From assembly GCA_951799445.1 (NCBI GenBank), contig OX637293.1, positions 21,638,001 to 21,702,000 on the forward strand: a stretch of DNA of 64,000 nt, read 5' to 3'. The translations under genes were made by a program, and so were the position numbers. Positions 1 to 12,643 of this stretch are shown here, one piece after another (the stretch's first letter is position 1; each line of letters opens with the position of its first letter). Origin of the DNA: Pseudisothecium myosuroides. Lineage: Eukaryota > Streptophyta > Bryopsida > Hypnales > Lembophyllaceae. Under the pieces are notes generated by a model. The model ran no database searches. It was not told the origin of the DNA and saw nothing but the letters and a program-made list of their open reading frames with translations.

Positions 1-1741
1 CCTCTCCGCTAGTGGATTTAGCGGACTGCTTGTCCCTGTACGTATATGCCCTGTGACTGTCAATTTCGTTTAGGTTGGGCGATGCCGGCGCGAAAAATTG
101 TGACATAGATGTACGATCAAATTCGATCACAAGACAGAAGTGCAACTTGCTATTGCAACGAGCTAGCTAGACACTGAAGGGAACAATGCGTGCCACAAGA
201 AGTACAGTTGATGTAGTCCTAGCGAGGAATGGGTGAGCCTGGAGCATGTGGATGTACATGTAGTGTCCTTGTCGATCGAAGCTTGCATCAATTGGTCGAT
301 TAGTTGCTAACCCTACTAGCTCTCTGACTGGCAGTAATGAATTTTTTTTTTTTGGATTTTCATCTTGTCCTATCCAGAATGTATGTTGAATGTAAGTCTG
401 ATGAGTAAATAATCACCATGTCAATTGAAGTTAATCCCCTTTTGACTGATTTTCATATTTCATTGAATGGCTTTCTGATATTTTCTACAAATTAAATGGT
501 GATCTCTCTGGCAACTGCAGGCAATGAGTTTATTCAAAATGTCAATTTCGTTAAACTGGAGACATTCCACAAGCCCCCAAAATTGCGACATATATCTTCA
601 CAAAGGTCCAATCTCAGGCCACAAACTAGGACTAGGATAGATTTGGATTTAGCCGCACGAACCACTCCAAAATAATGGAATATCGCCAATTTAACGAAAT
701 TAACGTTTCAATTAATTGGTGGACATGTGGACGGAGGGTCATGTTTGTAATGTCAGTGCTATATATGACCTCGCGTTTTCAGTTTTGTTTTCGGGCACAA
801 GTGAATGGTGACTCTATGACATCAAAGTGAACTTAGCCATCTAAACTGACAGTTAGAAGAATGCTTAAACAATGTAATGATATGAACTTCGATCGACGAT
901 TGACGTACATGCTCCCGAGGATTTTTGGCTCTGTTTGATCGAATCGACCCCAGGTAATGCAAATACCTTGGTAAGCACCCAAGTACCTGGTTTAATTTTG
1001 TTTTGATTTCATTAATTGTCCCAATTTTCTTCCCATGCACTTGGGTTTAGACTGGTTACGCACATCAGCCATAGCTCTAATTAATTAGTTGGTTTACAAC
1101 CCGATTAGCAAGCACTTCCTGGTGTGTACAGAGCTGAAAACTACGGCCCCAGGCACCTAATCTCTGACTTAGGCGCCATTCATCTGGAGTGTGATAAAAA
1201 GAACAAAAGACGATTTTAATCAGATGATACAACAAATGAATCCCCTAGATAATGAATGGTATACACGGTACCCTGAGATTCTGTGTGAAAAGATAGCTTG
1301 GCCGGCAAGAGAGTCCAATTCATGAACCTCCTAAAGTATTCCAAGAGAGAGCATAATTATAATTAATCGCTCTCTCGCAATGAGGCAAGTGAACGCACTG
1401 CACCCATTGAAGTAAGAGAATTGTGATGGCATCAGTCTGAGATAACCAAACCCTTGGGGATGATAAATTAAGTTGGCGACTCCAATCTATCACACCAGTG
1501 CATGATTGCAGTGTATGTTTTGTACTGTAATAAACTGTTTGTGATTGAAAGCCTCAAGGAGTTAGGAATGGAGTTGCCTCATGCCATTAGAGAAACTTTC
1601 AACTCCCCAGAAGGCTGCTAAGGAGGGTGGAATGGGACCCTCGGATGACATTTATTTTGGCAGCGCAGTGACTTTTCCCCTATTCTTGCTCCTCGTTGGT
1701 ACAATTAATTCTGATAGCATTGATTGACAAGTTTGAGTAGT
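1..1741. other. Intergenic, no gene recognised
   Basis: Stops are frequent in all frames and the open frames are short with no recognisable domain. No terminal inverted repeat pair or tRNA-like fold was found. It reads as old intergenic sequence. Confidence 0.5.
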
Positions 1742-1971
1742 TTAACCCTTAAACACCGAGGGGGTGACCCTCAAAGTCATCCTTTTCTATTATCGTGTGA
1801 ATCATTAGCCTCCAAAATTGCAAAAGTACTCATTGCAAGTCAAACTACTGTAGAAGATTTTCCATTTCCACAACAAATTTCAAGGATGAATAGTTGCACT
1901 TCTGTCCTATACAATTTGATTCCCTGTCATCCATCAAACACAAAATGTTTGCCGCGGCATTCAAGGGTTAA
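1742..1971. mobile_element. Short TTAA-flanked MITE (about 230 bp)
   Basis: The left end reads TTAACCCTTAAACACCG. The reverse complement of the right end reads TTAACCCTTGAATGCCG. The two form imperfect terminal inverted repeats bounded by TTAA. The interior (about 1780-1945) matches 13600-13800, including similar stretches around the CAAGGATGAA motif, so the two are copies of one small family. It shares the TTAA plus CCC start with the larger elements in the window. No coding capacity; the short + strand frame through it resembles no protein I know. Confidence 0.7.
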
Positions 1972-2639
1972 TGGAAGAGGCGTGTGGCAATTATTGTTTT
2001 ATATTTAAAACTCCAAATTAAGGTTAAACCAAGGCATCACAAGTATCGTCTCTAATAACTCCGGAATTAAAAATTAAGATATACTACTTGCTAGTCACGA
2101 TATTCACACAAGGTGAATCTTGCTTTCGTCAAAAAATTCCGTCCTTTTTGTAGCTCCCTAGGGCTCCAGAATTAAACCGGCTTATCAAAGCCTGGCAGCC
2201 TTCTGGAGAGTCAAAAGTTTCTCTAATGCATGGTTAGTGGCATAAGGTGGAAAAGGTTTTCAGCTTGCAGGTTAATAAGAAAAGGTTAGCACACCATAAA
2301 TTAACCAAGGACCACCTTTGGATGCTAAATGAATTAGGAGAGTCCAAAACCATGAGTAACTTAGTGGGAGTTAACCATTGTGGTAATAAAATGGAGTTAA
2401 GCACTTGGCTGGTGGTAATGGTTCATTTGAGACGATAGACTCCATTCCATTTCTTCTATGGTAAACTCTTGTTATAAAACTCCCTTGAGTGAAAGGGAAA
2501 CAATGACTAGCTAGTTTGCCTTGTGCCTTTCATGAATCTAGAGGTTGTTAAAAGTATGTTTTTATCATAGAATAGTAAATGGAAATTGAGATAGAATTCC
2601 TAGATTGTACTCAAGTAGTGAAGTTTCATTGTGTAAAAG
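1972..2639. other. Intergenic, nothing recognised
   Basis: Only a 63-codon frame (2247-2438) without domain features lies here. I see no repeat ends. Confidence 0.4.
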
Positions 2640-3480
2640 AAAACACTTGTATGTTTTTTGGATAAATTCTTAATGAATTTTTCATTTATTATCCTAGCAT
2701 TTGTGAGTTTACCATTTTGTGTGTTGTTTGTCACCACATTTTATTCTAAAAAGATTTGGACAAGGGGCATATTGTAGCTTATTTTTATTTATAAAAACTT
2801 CAATAAAAGGTTTCCAGCCACTACATATAGGAGTGCCATAGAAATAGGATCCACTTATTTATAAACAATAGAATTATGGTTCTTCCTTGCCAATAGTAGT
2901 CATTGGCTATAAATTTGGTGAAGATTGGTTATAGCCTTATATAGTTTTAGAATTGTAATTAAAAAATAAAATGATTCTAAATTTTTTTGAAGAAAAATTT
3001 GAAATTTTTTCTATTCAAGAATGTGTCCTTATTCTTTAATGCCTATAATCAATCTTGTCTTTCAAACTTCCATCCATTCCATCCATTATTTCTTATAAAA
3101 AAATTGAAATGTTTTCAAAGCACTTAATTTCAGTGTCATTGAATATCAAAAAAATTCTTAAAAAAAATTTCAATAAAAAATATTTATGATTCAAAATTCA
3201 TTTTAGATAGGAATTCCACATAGAATTGTCTTAGTGATTACAAGCAAAACCTAAAAACTTACTATGCTCTAATCTATAATGGATGTGGAGTTAATTACTA
3301 TGACAAACATTTGGTAATAAATGGATCCATTTATAATAATGTAGATGTGGAAACTTATATTTAAGGAACCATTAGAGCAAAATTGGGGTCTCAACATGTT
3401 TAGTACTTTTGGCTTGCAAATTAATTGTTTGAATTTTATAAAAGAAAAATTCCATTTCATGGATCACTATTGCATGTTTC
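2640..3480 (+). repeat. Segmental duplication, copy 1
   Basis: This stretch matches 3755-6440 in order: the CTTAATGAATTTTTC block (2667 and 3780), the block around TATCCTAG, the ATATAGGAGTGCCATAG block (2825 and 3930), the CCATCCATTCCATCC block (3070 and 6120) and the GATGTGGAGTTAAT block (3281 and 6347). Copy 1 is compact. Copy 2 is stretched by insertions, so copy 1 supplies the empty state for insertions in copy 2. No gene is evident in either. Confidence 0.65.
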
Positions 3481-3949
3481 CATCAAAATTGTGGCCTAAT
3501 GGGATGTTGGTGGTACAAGTCGAGTTGGCAACAATGCACTCGTGCCCAGCCTATGTGACAGTGGCCATGTCTCTATGTCATGTAGGAACCCAAGGTCCGT
3601 ATTAGTACCTTGTCACTTTAAGCAATGATTATGTCAAATTGAATAGTCTATTTGGGAGTCTATTTCACCTAACAGGATGATTGTTGCCATTTGGGAAGTC
3701 TTGTCATATGGTACTGCCATTGCCAACAATGTTTTCCTTGTTCTAATGAAAACACTCAAGTGTGTTTTTGAAAAAAATCCTTAATGAATTTTTCTTTTAT
3801 TATCCTAGTTCTTGTGAATTCACCATTTTGTATATTGTTAGTTACTACATTTTGTTCTAAAAATTTCCAAGGGACTTATTGTAGTTTATTTTTATAAATA
3901 AAATGCTTAAATAAAAACTTATGAGCTAATATATATAGGAGTTCCATAG

Positions 3950-5054
3950 ATGGGCAATTTCATTAACCCCTAAGGAACCAAGGCCTTTTTTTATGCCAAA
4001 AAACACTCAAAACTGCCATTTCTAAAGCAAATAGTAAACAATTTTGAAAATGGTTTTTTTTCTACACATCTAACTACAGGATCTTATACTTAACTAGTAT
4101 GAAAATGTGTGGAAAAAATTTCAGAATTTTTTACCACATAAAGAGGAAAAAACAAGTTTTTCAGCACATTGCGGGACTAGATGTTTTGACTTTGAACATT
4201 TTTAAGTTAAAATTTTTGCACTACATAATTTTGAGCTTTAAATCTTTATAGTGGAGAATTGAGTTGAGAGTCTCGGAAAAAAAACTAAAAAAAAATTAAT
4301 TTTTATTCTTTAAAAAATTGTTCTTTAAAAAATTGTTAAGTAGAAATAGGTACGAGATAGAAGGAAAATCTAAAATATTGATATCTTTTAGGTGGAATTA
4401 AAATGCATTGTTCCTAGTGGTGAGATTGTTCTAGCAAGCAAACTAAACCATGTGAAACTTTTTTTCTTGAAAAATTGTAAAAATTGCATTCAAAAATGAA
4501 TCCTGCAAGTTATTTTTTCAAGAAGATGCTCTAATTGCTTGAAAAACAAGATTGTCCATAACCTTCTCATAACAAATTCAAATAGAATGAATCAAAACTT
4601 CCCATATAGACAAAAATATAATCTACAAGACAAAAAAATTAAAAATTAAACTTTTTGAAATTTTTATTTGTTACCCCCTCTCCCCTGTTTTGAGCTTATT
4701 TGGGTATAACTTTTGTTCCCGGGCACTAGTTAAAAAAAAGATTAAATTCCCACAAAGCTAATCAGATTATCTATCTCCAAAAAAAAGTTCAAAAAATCAA
4801 GACAAAATTTCAGCCTGTAGATACCTGCCCAAAATCCCATTTGTCCCTCGAAGGGACAATGGTCCTTTAGGGGTTAAAATGACAATATTCTTATAAAATG
4901 GCCTGAAAATAGTTCAGAACGCCCGTTCTGAATCTATACCTGTCCTACATGGTTCAGAACACCCATTCTAAAATCTATACCTATTCTAGATGGTGAAAAT
5001 GGCACATCGTCAAAGTGGCACACGTAATACCACCATTTTAATGAAATTGCCCAT
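3950..5054. mobile_element. MITE (about 194 bp) split by a TTAA element in its left terminal repeat
   Basis: The outer ends read ATGGGCAATTTCATTAA at left and TTAATGAAATTGCCCAT at right. The related segment near 2838 reads CCATAGAAAT without an insert, while here CATAG occurs on both sides (3945-3949, 5055-5059), suggesting a target duplication of 3 to 5 bp (ATA or CATAG, depending on where the repeat is taken to start). Removing 3967-4877 restores a perfect 21-bp terminal inverted repeat. The superfamily is unclear; a PIF/Harbinger-like MITE is possible. Confidence 0.75.
3963..4877 (+). mobile_element. TTAA element, subfamily A, copy 1
   Basis: Non-autonomous element of about 907 bp bounded by TTAA on each side (3963-3966, 4874-4877). 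Its ends are complementary: CCCCTAAGGAACCAAGG at left and GGTCCTTTAGGGG at right. It aligns end to end with 12644-13583, 33221-34146 and 37112-38053. Shared landmarks are a TGCCAAAAAAC block near the left end, CAGCACATT about 200 bp in, CATAACTTTTGTTCCCGGG near the right end, and a CGAAGGGACAA block before the right repeat. No open frame of useful length. It sits inside another MITE. Confidence 0.85.
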
Positions 5055-6603
5055 CATAGAAATATGATCCACTTATTTGCAAACAACAAAGTTCTTGATT
5101 CTTCCTAGCCAATGGTCACGAAAAATTTGTTGGAAGTTTCTTGGGTTGGTCATAGCCATATAGAGTTATAGGATTGTAAATATAAAGTAGAATGATTTTA
5201 GGGTGATTGCAAGAAACACTTGTACTATTTGTTGTGTTTTTTATTTTCAAAATTTTTGTACTTTTTGTGCTACGAGTCACCTTCAGTACTGTAGGGGGCA
5301 TGGAATATGAAATCTGGATGGTCGATTGGATTTCAAATCTACTATTTTGATGATACGTGATATTCATCATGGGATGGCAAGGATGGATGGCAATACTTAA
5401 CTTGCCATAAAAATAGTCCATATTGGTAGATTGGAGGCAAAACAAGCCCCCACCAATACTACTGAGTAATTCTATATACCCTGAAGTACTATTTTGAGCC
5501 ACAAACTGCAATTTATGGTAGAAAATGAAACTTCCACATTTTTATTTTTTCAAATTAGAAAATGTACTTGAAAAGTTTATTTTAAAAGTGGCCATTGTTG
5601 CCAACTAAGAGCAAAGAAGGAAGATCAAAGCTAGAACTTAAACATCATTTTTAATTCAACATAAATTCAACCTTAATATAGCACACTTTAGGCCAATGTA
5701 AAACACACTTGGAACATGTTTTTGGAAATCTGTCTCTTGAGAAGGTGTACTTCTATTAGAAGAGCTAGTCTACTAAATTTGACAATGTAACTCTTCAAAA
5801 AAGGTACTTGATAGTACTAAAAACAACCAAAACCACATGTGTGACATACATTTGAAATTCAATTTCACCTATTGAATTAATTTTGAAAAAGTTGAAGTAA
5901 TTCAATTACATTTTCTATAACTATAGGAAGCTTACTTTTGAATTTCATATTCAATCAATCATTTTTGCAATACTTATGGCACAAAACAACTTCCGCATTG
6001 TGAAGGAAAATAGGACAGGTGTTTTTTGAAATCATCCTCTGAACTTTTTTGAAAAAAAAAAATTGAATTCAAAATGTGTCCTTAAAGCCTCTAACCAAAC
6101 TTGCCTTTAATTTAAGCTTCCATCCATTCCATCCATTCCATCCATTCTTTTTTGAAAAAAATTTGAAATATTTTGATAGAACTTTTGATTGTTATTGAAT
6201 AAGGAAAAGTTCCTTAAAATCTTTCAATAGTAAAAAAGACTCATCATAGATAGGAATTCCACATAAAAACATCTTAGTGATTACAAGCAAATTGAAATGA
6301 GATGCCAAGGAAGCAAGACCTAAAAATTTGTGAGGCTCCAATATAATGGATGTAGAGTTAATTTCTATGATGATCATTTTGGTAATAAATGGGCCCATTT
6401 ATGACAATGTGGAAGTAAAAACTTATATTTAAAGGATAATATTTTAGTATTTAGAAAATTTTATTTCAATTATACTTCTTGCTTGATTATTGGCTAGCAT
6501 TGAAAATATACATTGTTAGCATGCATTATGAATTTTTGAAATTGCTCAGGATATATGTATTCATATATAACTTTCTGCAACCTTGAGTAACTTTCCCTAC
6601 AAA

Positions 6604-6799
6604 CACTAGAAGAAAATTGCATTGAAACCCACAAAACCATGTGGGATTGGTTTATTGAGTTCCTAGTTTCCAATGCAAATTTTTGCGTTGGATTGCATTT
6701 TTTCGTTGAAATTCTACATAATTTTGCGTTGGAAACTAGGAACTCAACAAAACCAATCCCATATGGTTTTGTGGGTTCCAACACAGTTTTCTTCTAGTG
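6604..6799. mobile_element. CACTA-like foldback MITE (196 bp)
   Basis: The ends are CACTAGAAGAAAA and its complement. The arms stay complementary for roughly 75 bp each, including GAGTTCCTAGTTTCCAA and its complement near 6657 and 6726, so the whole unit can fold into one long hairpin. CACTA at the tips suggests the CACTA superfamily. The expected 3-bp duplication is imperfect (AAA and AAG), so that assignment is tentative. Confidence 0.7.
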
Positions 6800-6807
6800 A
6801 AGATAAA

Positions 6808-6986
6808 GGAGTGTTTTAAATACAGTCCTAGTTGTATAGTCTTATAAGTAATGACCTTTTTTAGGAGATTGGTAGTAAAATTTTACTGAAAAAAACATGT
6901 ATTTCTAATAAATTTTTACTAAAAATATCCTTAAAAGGTCAATTACTTATAGGACTATACTACTAGGATTATACTTAAAACATCCC
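6808..6986. mobile_element. Foldback MITE with GGGATGTTTTAA-type ends
   Basis: The left end GGAGTGTTTTAAATACAGTC pairs with the right end, whose reverse complement begins GGGATGTTTTAAGTATAATC. The arms continue through ACTTATAAG-type sequence. It starts 8 bp after the CACTA-like hairpin. No clear target duplication and no coding content. Confidence 0.6.
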
Positions 6987-7475
6987 TTTGAAGTGAGTAC
7001 TGCATTTCAAAACAACAATTTTTTTAGTTTATTTTTTTGAATTTTTTTATTGATTTCTAAAAATCAAAAAATAAAGTATTAATTTCTTTGGACATTTTTC
7101 ATTGTTCTTTTTTTGTGCGTAACTTTTACAAATAAATTTTTCTAGGCCTGAGTTTTCACACACAAACTAGTTTGAATGCTTTACAAACTATCCATATTTT
7201 ATTTTATTTATAAAAAATTTATTCCAAAAGTCACAATACATATTGAAATAAGTTGTTTTGAGACAAAAACAACATGTGTTTCCTGTAAAGACCCATATAT
7301 ACATTTTCAATTTAATTTAAAAAATGTGATTTGGACAAGCAAACATGTTCAAATGCATGTTTTTTAAAAAAACTTAGTGATTTGGCATCAAAAATTTAAT
7401 TTCTTGAAGACTTGTGAGGAATTGCTACTTGGCAGTTTTTTTGATATTCTCCTTCGAGGGCAAAGGCATGAAAAC
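6987..7475. other. AT-rich intergenic, nothing recognised
   Basis: Long A and T runs with only short open frames and no repeat ends that I can pair. Confidence 0.4.
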
Positions 7476-7764
7476 ATTAGAAGAGATTTGGGGTATTGGA
7501 GGGCCGTTTCGGGCCTGTTCCCCAGTCTGTTCACAATGCAGTAAAAGAACGTCGGGCTGCTGTCAGGCCCTAATTACCCAAAAAATAAAAAATAAAAAAT
7601 AATTTTTTTTTTTGCTTCTGAAATTTAAAAAGAAAGGGAAAAAAAATTCGAAAAAATGACGTGGCACTCTCTTGACCACGTCGGACAGCGCGTGTGGCAG
7701 AGTTCCTAGGCCAGGAACGGCCTGGGAATTCGCAGTCTTCTACACCCCTCAAATCTCTTCTAAT
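7476..7764. mobile_element. ATTAG-family MITE, copy 1
   Basis: The ends are ATTAGAAGAGATTTGGGG and, reverse complemented from the right, ATTAGAAGAGATTTGAGGGG. The interior holds CCTGTTCCCC near 7515 and the pair GTGGCACTCTCTTGACCACG near 7663, which recur in the copy at 24681. No coding content. Superfamily not assigned. Confidence 0.65.
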
Positions 7765-8011
7765 GGTCATCTTTCAAGGCATAAAAATTGTGTTTTTAAT
7801 TTTTTTTTCAATTTTTTGGCTCTCACTTTTTATTGTTATAAGATTGTAATACCACAATCCACTATTGGGATTGTAGAAAAGGTATTTTTGAAATTTTGAT
7901 AAATTTATAGATGTAATTAAATATTACATTCTTTTCAAATGAAATCATAGTATTGCAAGGTATACAAATTTTTTCACAAAGTGGATTTAAGTTCTTGTTT
8001 TTGGTATATTC

Positions 8012-8260
8012 ATTAGAAGATTTTTGAGGCTTCCAGAAGATTGTGAGTTCTCGGAGTGTGGGAACTCTGAGAACTCTACCACATCCGTTGTCTAATATAG
8101 TCACACAAGTGCCACGTCAAATATTAATGTTTAATTAATATTTTATAATTTTAAAATTATTATAATTTTATTATTATTTAATAATCTAACAGCGCTGCGT
8201 TGTTCTAGCAAGTGGAATAAGGCTAAAACAATCTCCTTACGCCCTCAAAAATCCCCTAGT
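8012..8260. mobile_element. ATTAG-family MITE, copy 2 (inverted)
   Basis: It begins ATTAGAAGATTTTTGAGG and ends CCTCAAAAATCCCCTAG. The interior carries the family landmarks in opposite orientation: GAGAACTCTACCACATC and GTGCCACGTC, then TGCGTTGTTCTAGCAAG near the right end. It lies about 250 bp from copy 1. Confidence 0.6.
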
Positions 8261-9357
8261 AAGTTTCCAATCCTAGCATTTACCTCATAATACCGAAAGG
8301 AAAAAATTGAGTTCAACATCTTCTAATTGCTATTGAATTTTCAAGTTTAATACCCCATGGGCCATGCTAGAACACAATGAACAAAAAGTATATTCTACAT
8401 TGGTCTTGTGGATCTCACAAATAGTAAAGAATTTGAATTTGAAAGTTTTTAAATGTGTTCTACAAAAAAGTGAGATTAACCTCTGAAAGTCTATGCATCC
8501 TAAAAGTGGATGCGCCATGTTCAAATTTGATTGTAACTTTCAAATCATCCATTTCCTATTTTTATTTTAACTTTAAAAATGGAATCCAATAAATTATCTA
8601 TCTACTCCATTTCAAAACTTTAAAAAATTCCAAAACTTTAGTTAGTTATTGCAATGAAAGCTCCATGTGTTAGAATCCATGTAACACAATTATATTGTTT
8701 GTTTTTCATTTGTATTTTTTTTTTTTAAATAATTTTTAAGTTTAAATTATAAAATATTGTTTCTCACTCTAATCCTTCATTTTTGGTCAAGATCCCAAAT
8801 TATTCTTATATTTATATATATATATATTCTATTTGATATAATTTTATGCACTTATTATAATTTACAAAACTATAATAATTTCATAAAAAATCCTTAAAAA
8901 TTCAACATCTTTAGAAATTAAAGGTGTCCATTTGCACATTAAAACTACCAAAATTTTATTAATTAACTATTAAAAAACTCTAAATTTCCATTGATGATAA
9001 TGATTTGATTTCAAGGTCATCACCAAAGGTGTTTTAGATGTAAATAGGAAAAATATTACCTAAAAATTTTCTATACTATTATACGTGAAGGTCATATTCA
9101 GCACTCAGGTGCTGAAATTGAATTTCCACGTCAGATTCTTAGGGATTCACATCACCTCACACCATTTACAAGATGACATGTAGCACTTATTAACAAAAAT
9201 GATTCAATGTATGCTGAATTTAACCTTCATTTAGGCCCAGTATTTTACATGACTACTTTTGAGGAATTTCAAATTAATTGAAATTTTTTTTGTTATATTA
9301 ACCAAAATATTTTCACTTATTGATTTAAAATGATTATAGCTTATTACAAAACTAATA
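8261..9357. other. AT-rich intergenic with a TA microsatellite
   Basis: No gene recognised. A short run of alternating T and A lies near 8811-8829. The region is otherwise low-complexity AT with dense stops. Confidence 0.4.
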
Positions 9358-9986
9358 CTCCCTCCGTCTTGAAATAAATTCGGGGTTTCCTAAAAATGGC
9401 TAGATTAATGCGTGAGCTATTCCTATTTTCAAGGTATTGCAGAGATATTATAGCTTCTACTAAACCCCACTTGTTCGCCATTTGTTTCAAATAAATAAAT
9501 AAATATATAAATTCCACTAGATGTGAAAGAATGGAAGTCAAAAGTGAAGTGGTTCATGTTGAATATAAGCGGCAAACGTGAATTTGTTTTTCCCTTTTTG
9601 GAACTACTCCAGTGGTATTAATTTTGATCATTCTTCGAGCAATGTTGGTGCAATGACATTCATTGATGTCCTCTGTATTCAATAATGACAATGTCTTGTG
9701 ATTCAACTTCAAGAAATTCTCAACAAGAGATTTGTTAGTAGCAGTCTCTATACAATTTTGGGTTGAATTCTTCGCCTTCACTGTTGGCTAGACGTTGCAT
9801 TTCGATTCCCTTTGCAAGGATCAAATTGCTATATAGTCTTTGGAGTGTGACATCTACAGTTTCTTTTGCTTCAAGGTGTCCGAACTAGCTTTAGTTGTTG
9901 TTCATCAAGTTGTAGAGAGCCAATTTCAAATTTAATTTGAGACAAGTATAATTGGAAACCCTGGATTTATTTCGAGACTGAGGGAG
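9358..9986. mobile_element. Stowaway/mariner-like element (629 bp)
   Basis: The left end CTCCCTCCGTCTTGAAATAA and the right end (reverse complement CTCCCTCAGTCTCGAAATAA) form an inverted repeat extending about 35 bp. TA flanks both sides (9356-9357, 9987-9988). A CTCCCTCCGT start with TA duplication is the hallmark of plant Stowaway MITEs. At over 600 bp it is long for the class. The 75-codon minus frame inside (9554-9781) does not look like a mariner transposase. Confidence 0.85.
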
Positions 9987-10431
9987 TAGGTGATTGAGAT
10001 TGACCAAGTCATATCCAGTTTTTTTGGATACCGGTATATATTGGGTCTAATAATAGATGGCAATTGACACGTCACACACACACGGAATCTCAATCACATC
10101 CAAACATCAGAGTTGTATGAAATCAGCACTCTGGATGGGGCGACTTCACATTCCCACAGGTTCCTGACTCAGCTCAAAACCCACCAAACATACCGTGACA
10201 CGTGGACATAACTTAACTAGAACTCCACTATGATCCACCAAAGTGCAATTGTAAGTACTTGAGATTTTTATGGATGGAATTGTGGACAAAAAATCCATCT
10301 TCATTGAGGTACAACTACTTATTCCATTTGCTTCCAATTTGTATCAAATAAGTGTCACTAATATGCCCTCAAACCGTTCACTTTGAATGGCTCCTACCTT
10401 ACAAATGTTGATTTATGATTGTCCACTAATA

Positions 10432-10841
10432 AGACAGGAGGCTCAGAAATGGAGCATCTAAGGGCTGGTCAGCCTTTTTCATGTATTTCCTTGGATAGGA
10501 ATATTTTTAACTCATTTTTCAGACATAGAGAAATTGATGAGGAATCTAACCCAAGTGGTTTCATATTTTTCTGAGCATTTTTGAATTATTTATGAATGTT
10601 CAAATGAGTTGGGTCGTAGGTCCCTATTTGTGACCCTAGGTCTTTCATAAACGGTTCACTTGCAATTCTAAATAAAAATGAGGAAAGCAAAGAGAATGAT
10701 TGGCTCTTGCAATTAATAATGTTTTTTTCCTTGATTCATTCAATAACTATACTAGTCAATTTCAGAGCCAACTCATGTCCATTTTACAGCCATTTATGGG
10801 ATCCATTCTTAATGCCCGCTTTGTTTTACAGCCTCCTACTT
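10432..10841. mobile_element. AGGTAGGAGG-family MITE, copy 1 (uninterrupted)
   Basis: The left end is AGACAGGAGGCTCAGAAATG, the right end CAGCCTCCTACTT, with TA on both sides. It shares GGAGCATCTAAG near the left end and AATGCCCGCT near the right end with the element at 36857-38082. Around 10808 it holds an intact TTAA at the place where the other copy carries a TTAA element, so it serves as the empty site for that insertion. Mariner-like by its TA target. Confidence 0.7.
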
Positions 10842-12643
10842 TAAGCTTTCAGTGAATGGTTTTGGATCTTCCTCAAGGCACTTGGCACTTCAAACATGCA
10901 CCTATTGAACACTTTCAAATTTCTTCCAGTCTTGACTTTGAAAGTTTAAAAAAATACACACTCCAAAATACTTATTTTTATTTTGAATATTAATGCTTTC
11001 CATTTGTTTACAGGGCAAAAATAACACCTACTTGTGATTACGACTCCATCTATACAAACCAACTTAAATGAACGCTAATAGACGTTTTTACTTTATTCAG
11101 TTCTTCATCAAATTTGAAAATTAACTACATATGTTGAAAGCTATGAAAGGGAGATAAAAGGTGTTGTATTTTGAGGCGTTTTAAACAAAGAGAAGTAGTA
11201 GTAAAAAAATTAATTAAAAAAAAATGTTTTAAATCCACCACCAAATTACTACCAATTTGACACTAATCTATTTTCAATCTTCAAGACGGCTGCTTGATTT
11301 GTGGCACTTTGAGGTTCTGAAGCACAGTCTAAAGACAAAACAATGTCAATAGATGTTGATGAGCATTGTACATTCTTTGGGAATTTTAGGGGCAAAATTG
11401 TGCTTGGTGGGGGATAATTTCTAAAGCACTAGGGTACAGAAAACATTAAACATTGCAAAAGCCATCTGGTGGCCTTGTGGTCCTTTAGGGTTTAAAGTGA
11501 TGGTAGAGCAATTGTCTAGCCTCAACTTTTAATACATTTTATCCTCTTTCGCAACTTTTAGAATATGTAGTTAGTTAAAAATTTGGTCAAGAATTAATTT
11601 TGTGGGAAAGGCTCAAGTAAGGAATATAATGGACTTTTTGGGCCTACAATTCTACACAATTATTAGTAACAATAGACTAAAAATGAATGTATCCACGGTC
11701 CTAGGTGATTTCATATAATTTATTTGCCTAAAAAAATAATAGAAAAAAAGGCAAAAAAATTGAATCCTAGTACAATTATAAGGAAAAAAACACTTTGAAA
11801 AACGATAATTTTGAAGTATGACTACTTAGAGGGACATGTCTAAAAAGCCACCACTTGAGTTTATTCAATTAGTGTATCTCATAGTAGTAACATTAAATCG
11901 CACTAATTTGAGAATTATGCAAAATTGCAAAGTATACTAATATCAATGAAGGTTCATAATATCTTAGATAAAATCAAAATAGTATGATCTATACTACTTT
12001 CATATTGTCGTAAATAGTATGATTTTCATTCAACTTTCATTTGCATTCATGTTATTTTCTTTTGAAATTCATACAAATACTCACAGTAATTAGTACCACA
12101 TTCATCCAAAATCATCTCTAGTCATATAAAGAGGTCTAACACTTATTGAAATAGCTTGAGTTACTACCCAAAAATGATATTGCTTTTAGAAAAAAAATTC
12201 AACTTATTTTGCAACATCCTTTCCAACATATCATATTCAACATTCTTTTCAACAGAGTGCATAAAAGAGTGTAAAACCAATACTTAGCTTGTCCAAGAAA
12301 CAACAAAAATTACTATTTGCATCAACAGAAACTAGGTTTCAATAAAAAAAATCATTTTGATACAAAATATTAAAAAATGATTTTTTTTTTCAAATAGTTT
12401 TTAACAATTTAGAATCAAAACCCCATCAAAAAAATGTTGAAAACTACTCCCTTTTTTTTGGTAGTGCATGCACATGTTAAATTCAATTACGGTGCCCCAC
12501 AATAACAACATTAACTAGCACTAATTTAAAAACTATGCACATTTGTGTGGTGCACTAAAATAGAAATTTATAACATTTAAATTAAAATCAATAATAATGT
12601 GGTCAAGTCTTTCCTCATAATATCTCTCATAGTATAATTGTCA
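10842..12643. other. AT-rich intergenic, no gene seen
   Basis: Dense stops in all frames. A solitary sequence resembling the right end of the TTAA elements (GGTCCTTTAGGGTTTAA, about 11481-11497) occurs, but I could not find a partner left end. Nothing else is recognised. Confidence 0.4.

Larger units (their letters stand above)
3755..6440 (+). repeat. Segmental duplication, copy 2, expanded by insertions
   Basis: This is the divergent duplicate of 2640-3480. The extra length is mainly the composite insertion at 3950-5054 and unmatched AT-rich sequence between about 5200 and 6050. The matching blocks keep their order and orientation, so this looks like a tandem duplication followed by transposon growth. 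Confidence 0.6.

Noticed and set aside
11481..11497. Lone right end of a TTAA element (GGTCCTTTAGGGTTTAA)
   Set aside because: No partner left end was found within 1.2 kb upstream, so it is not listed as an element.
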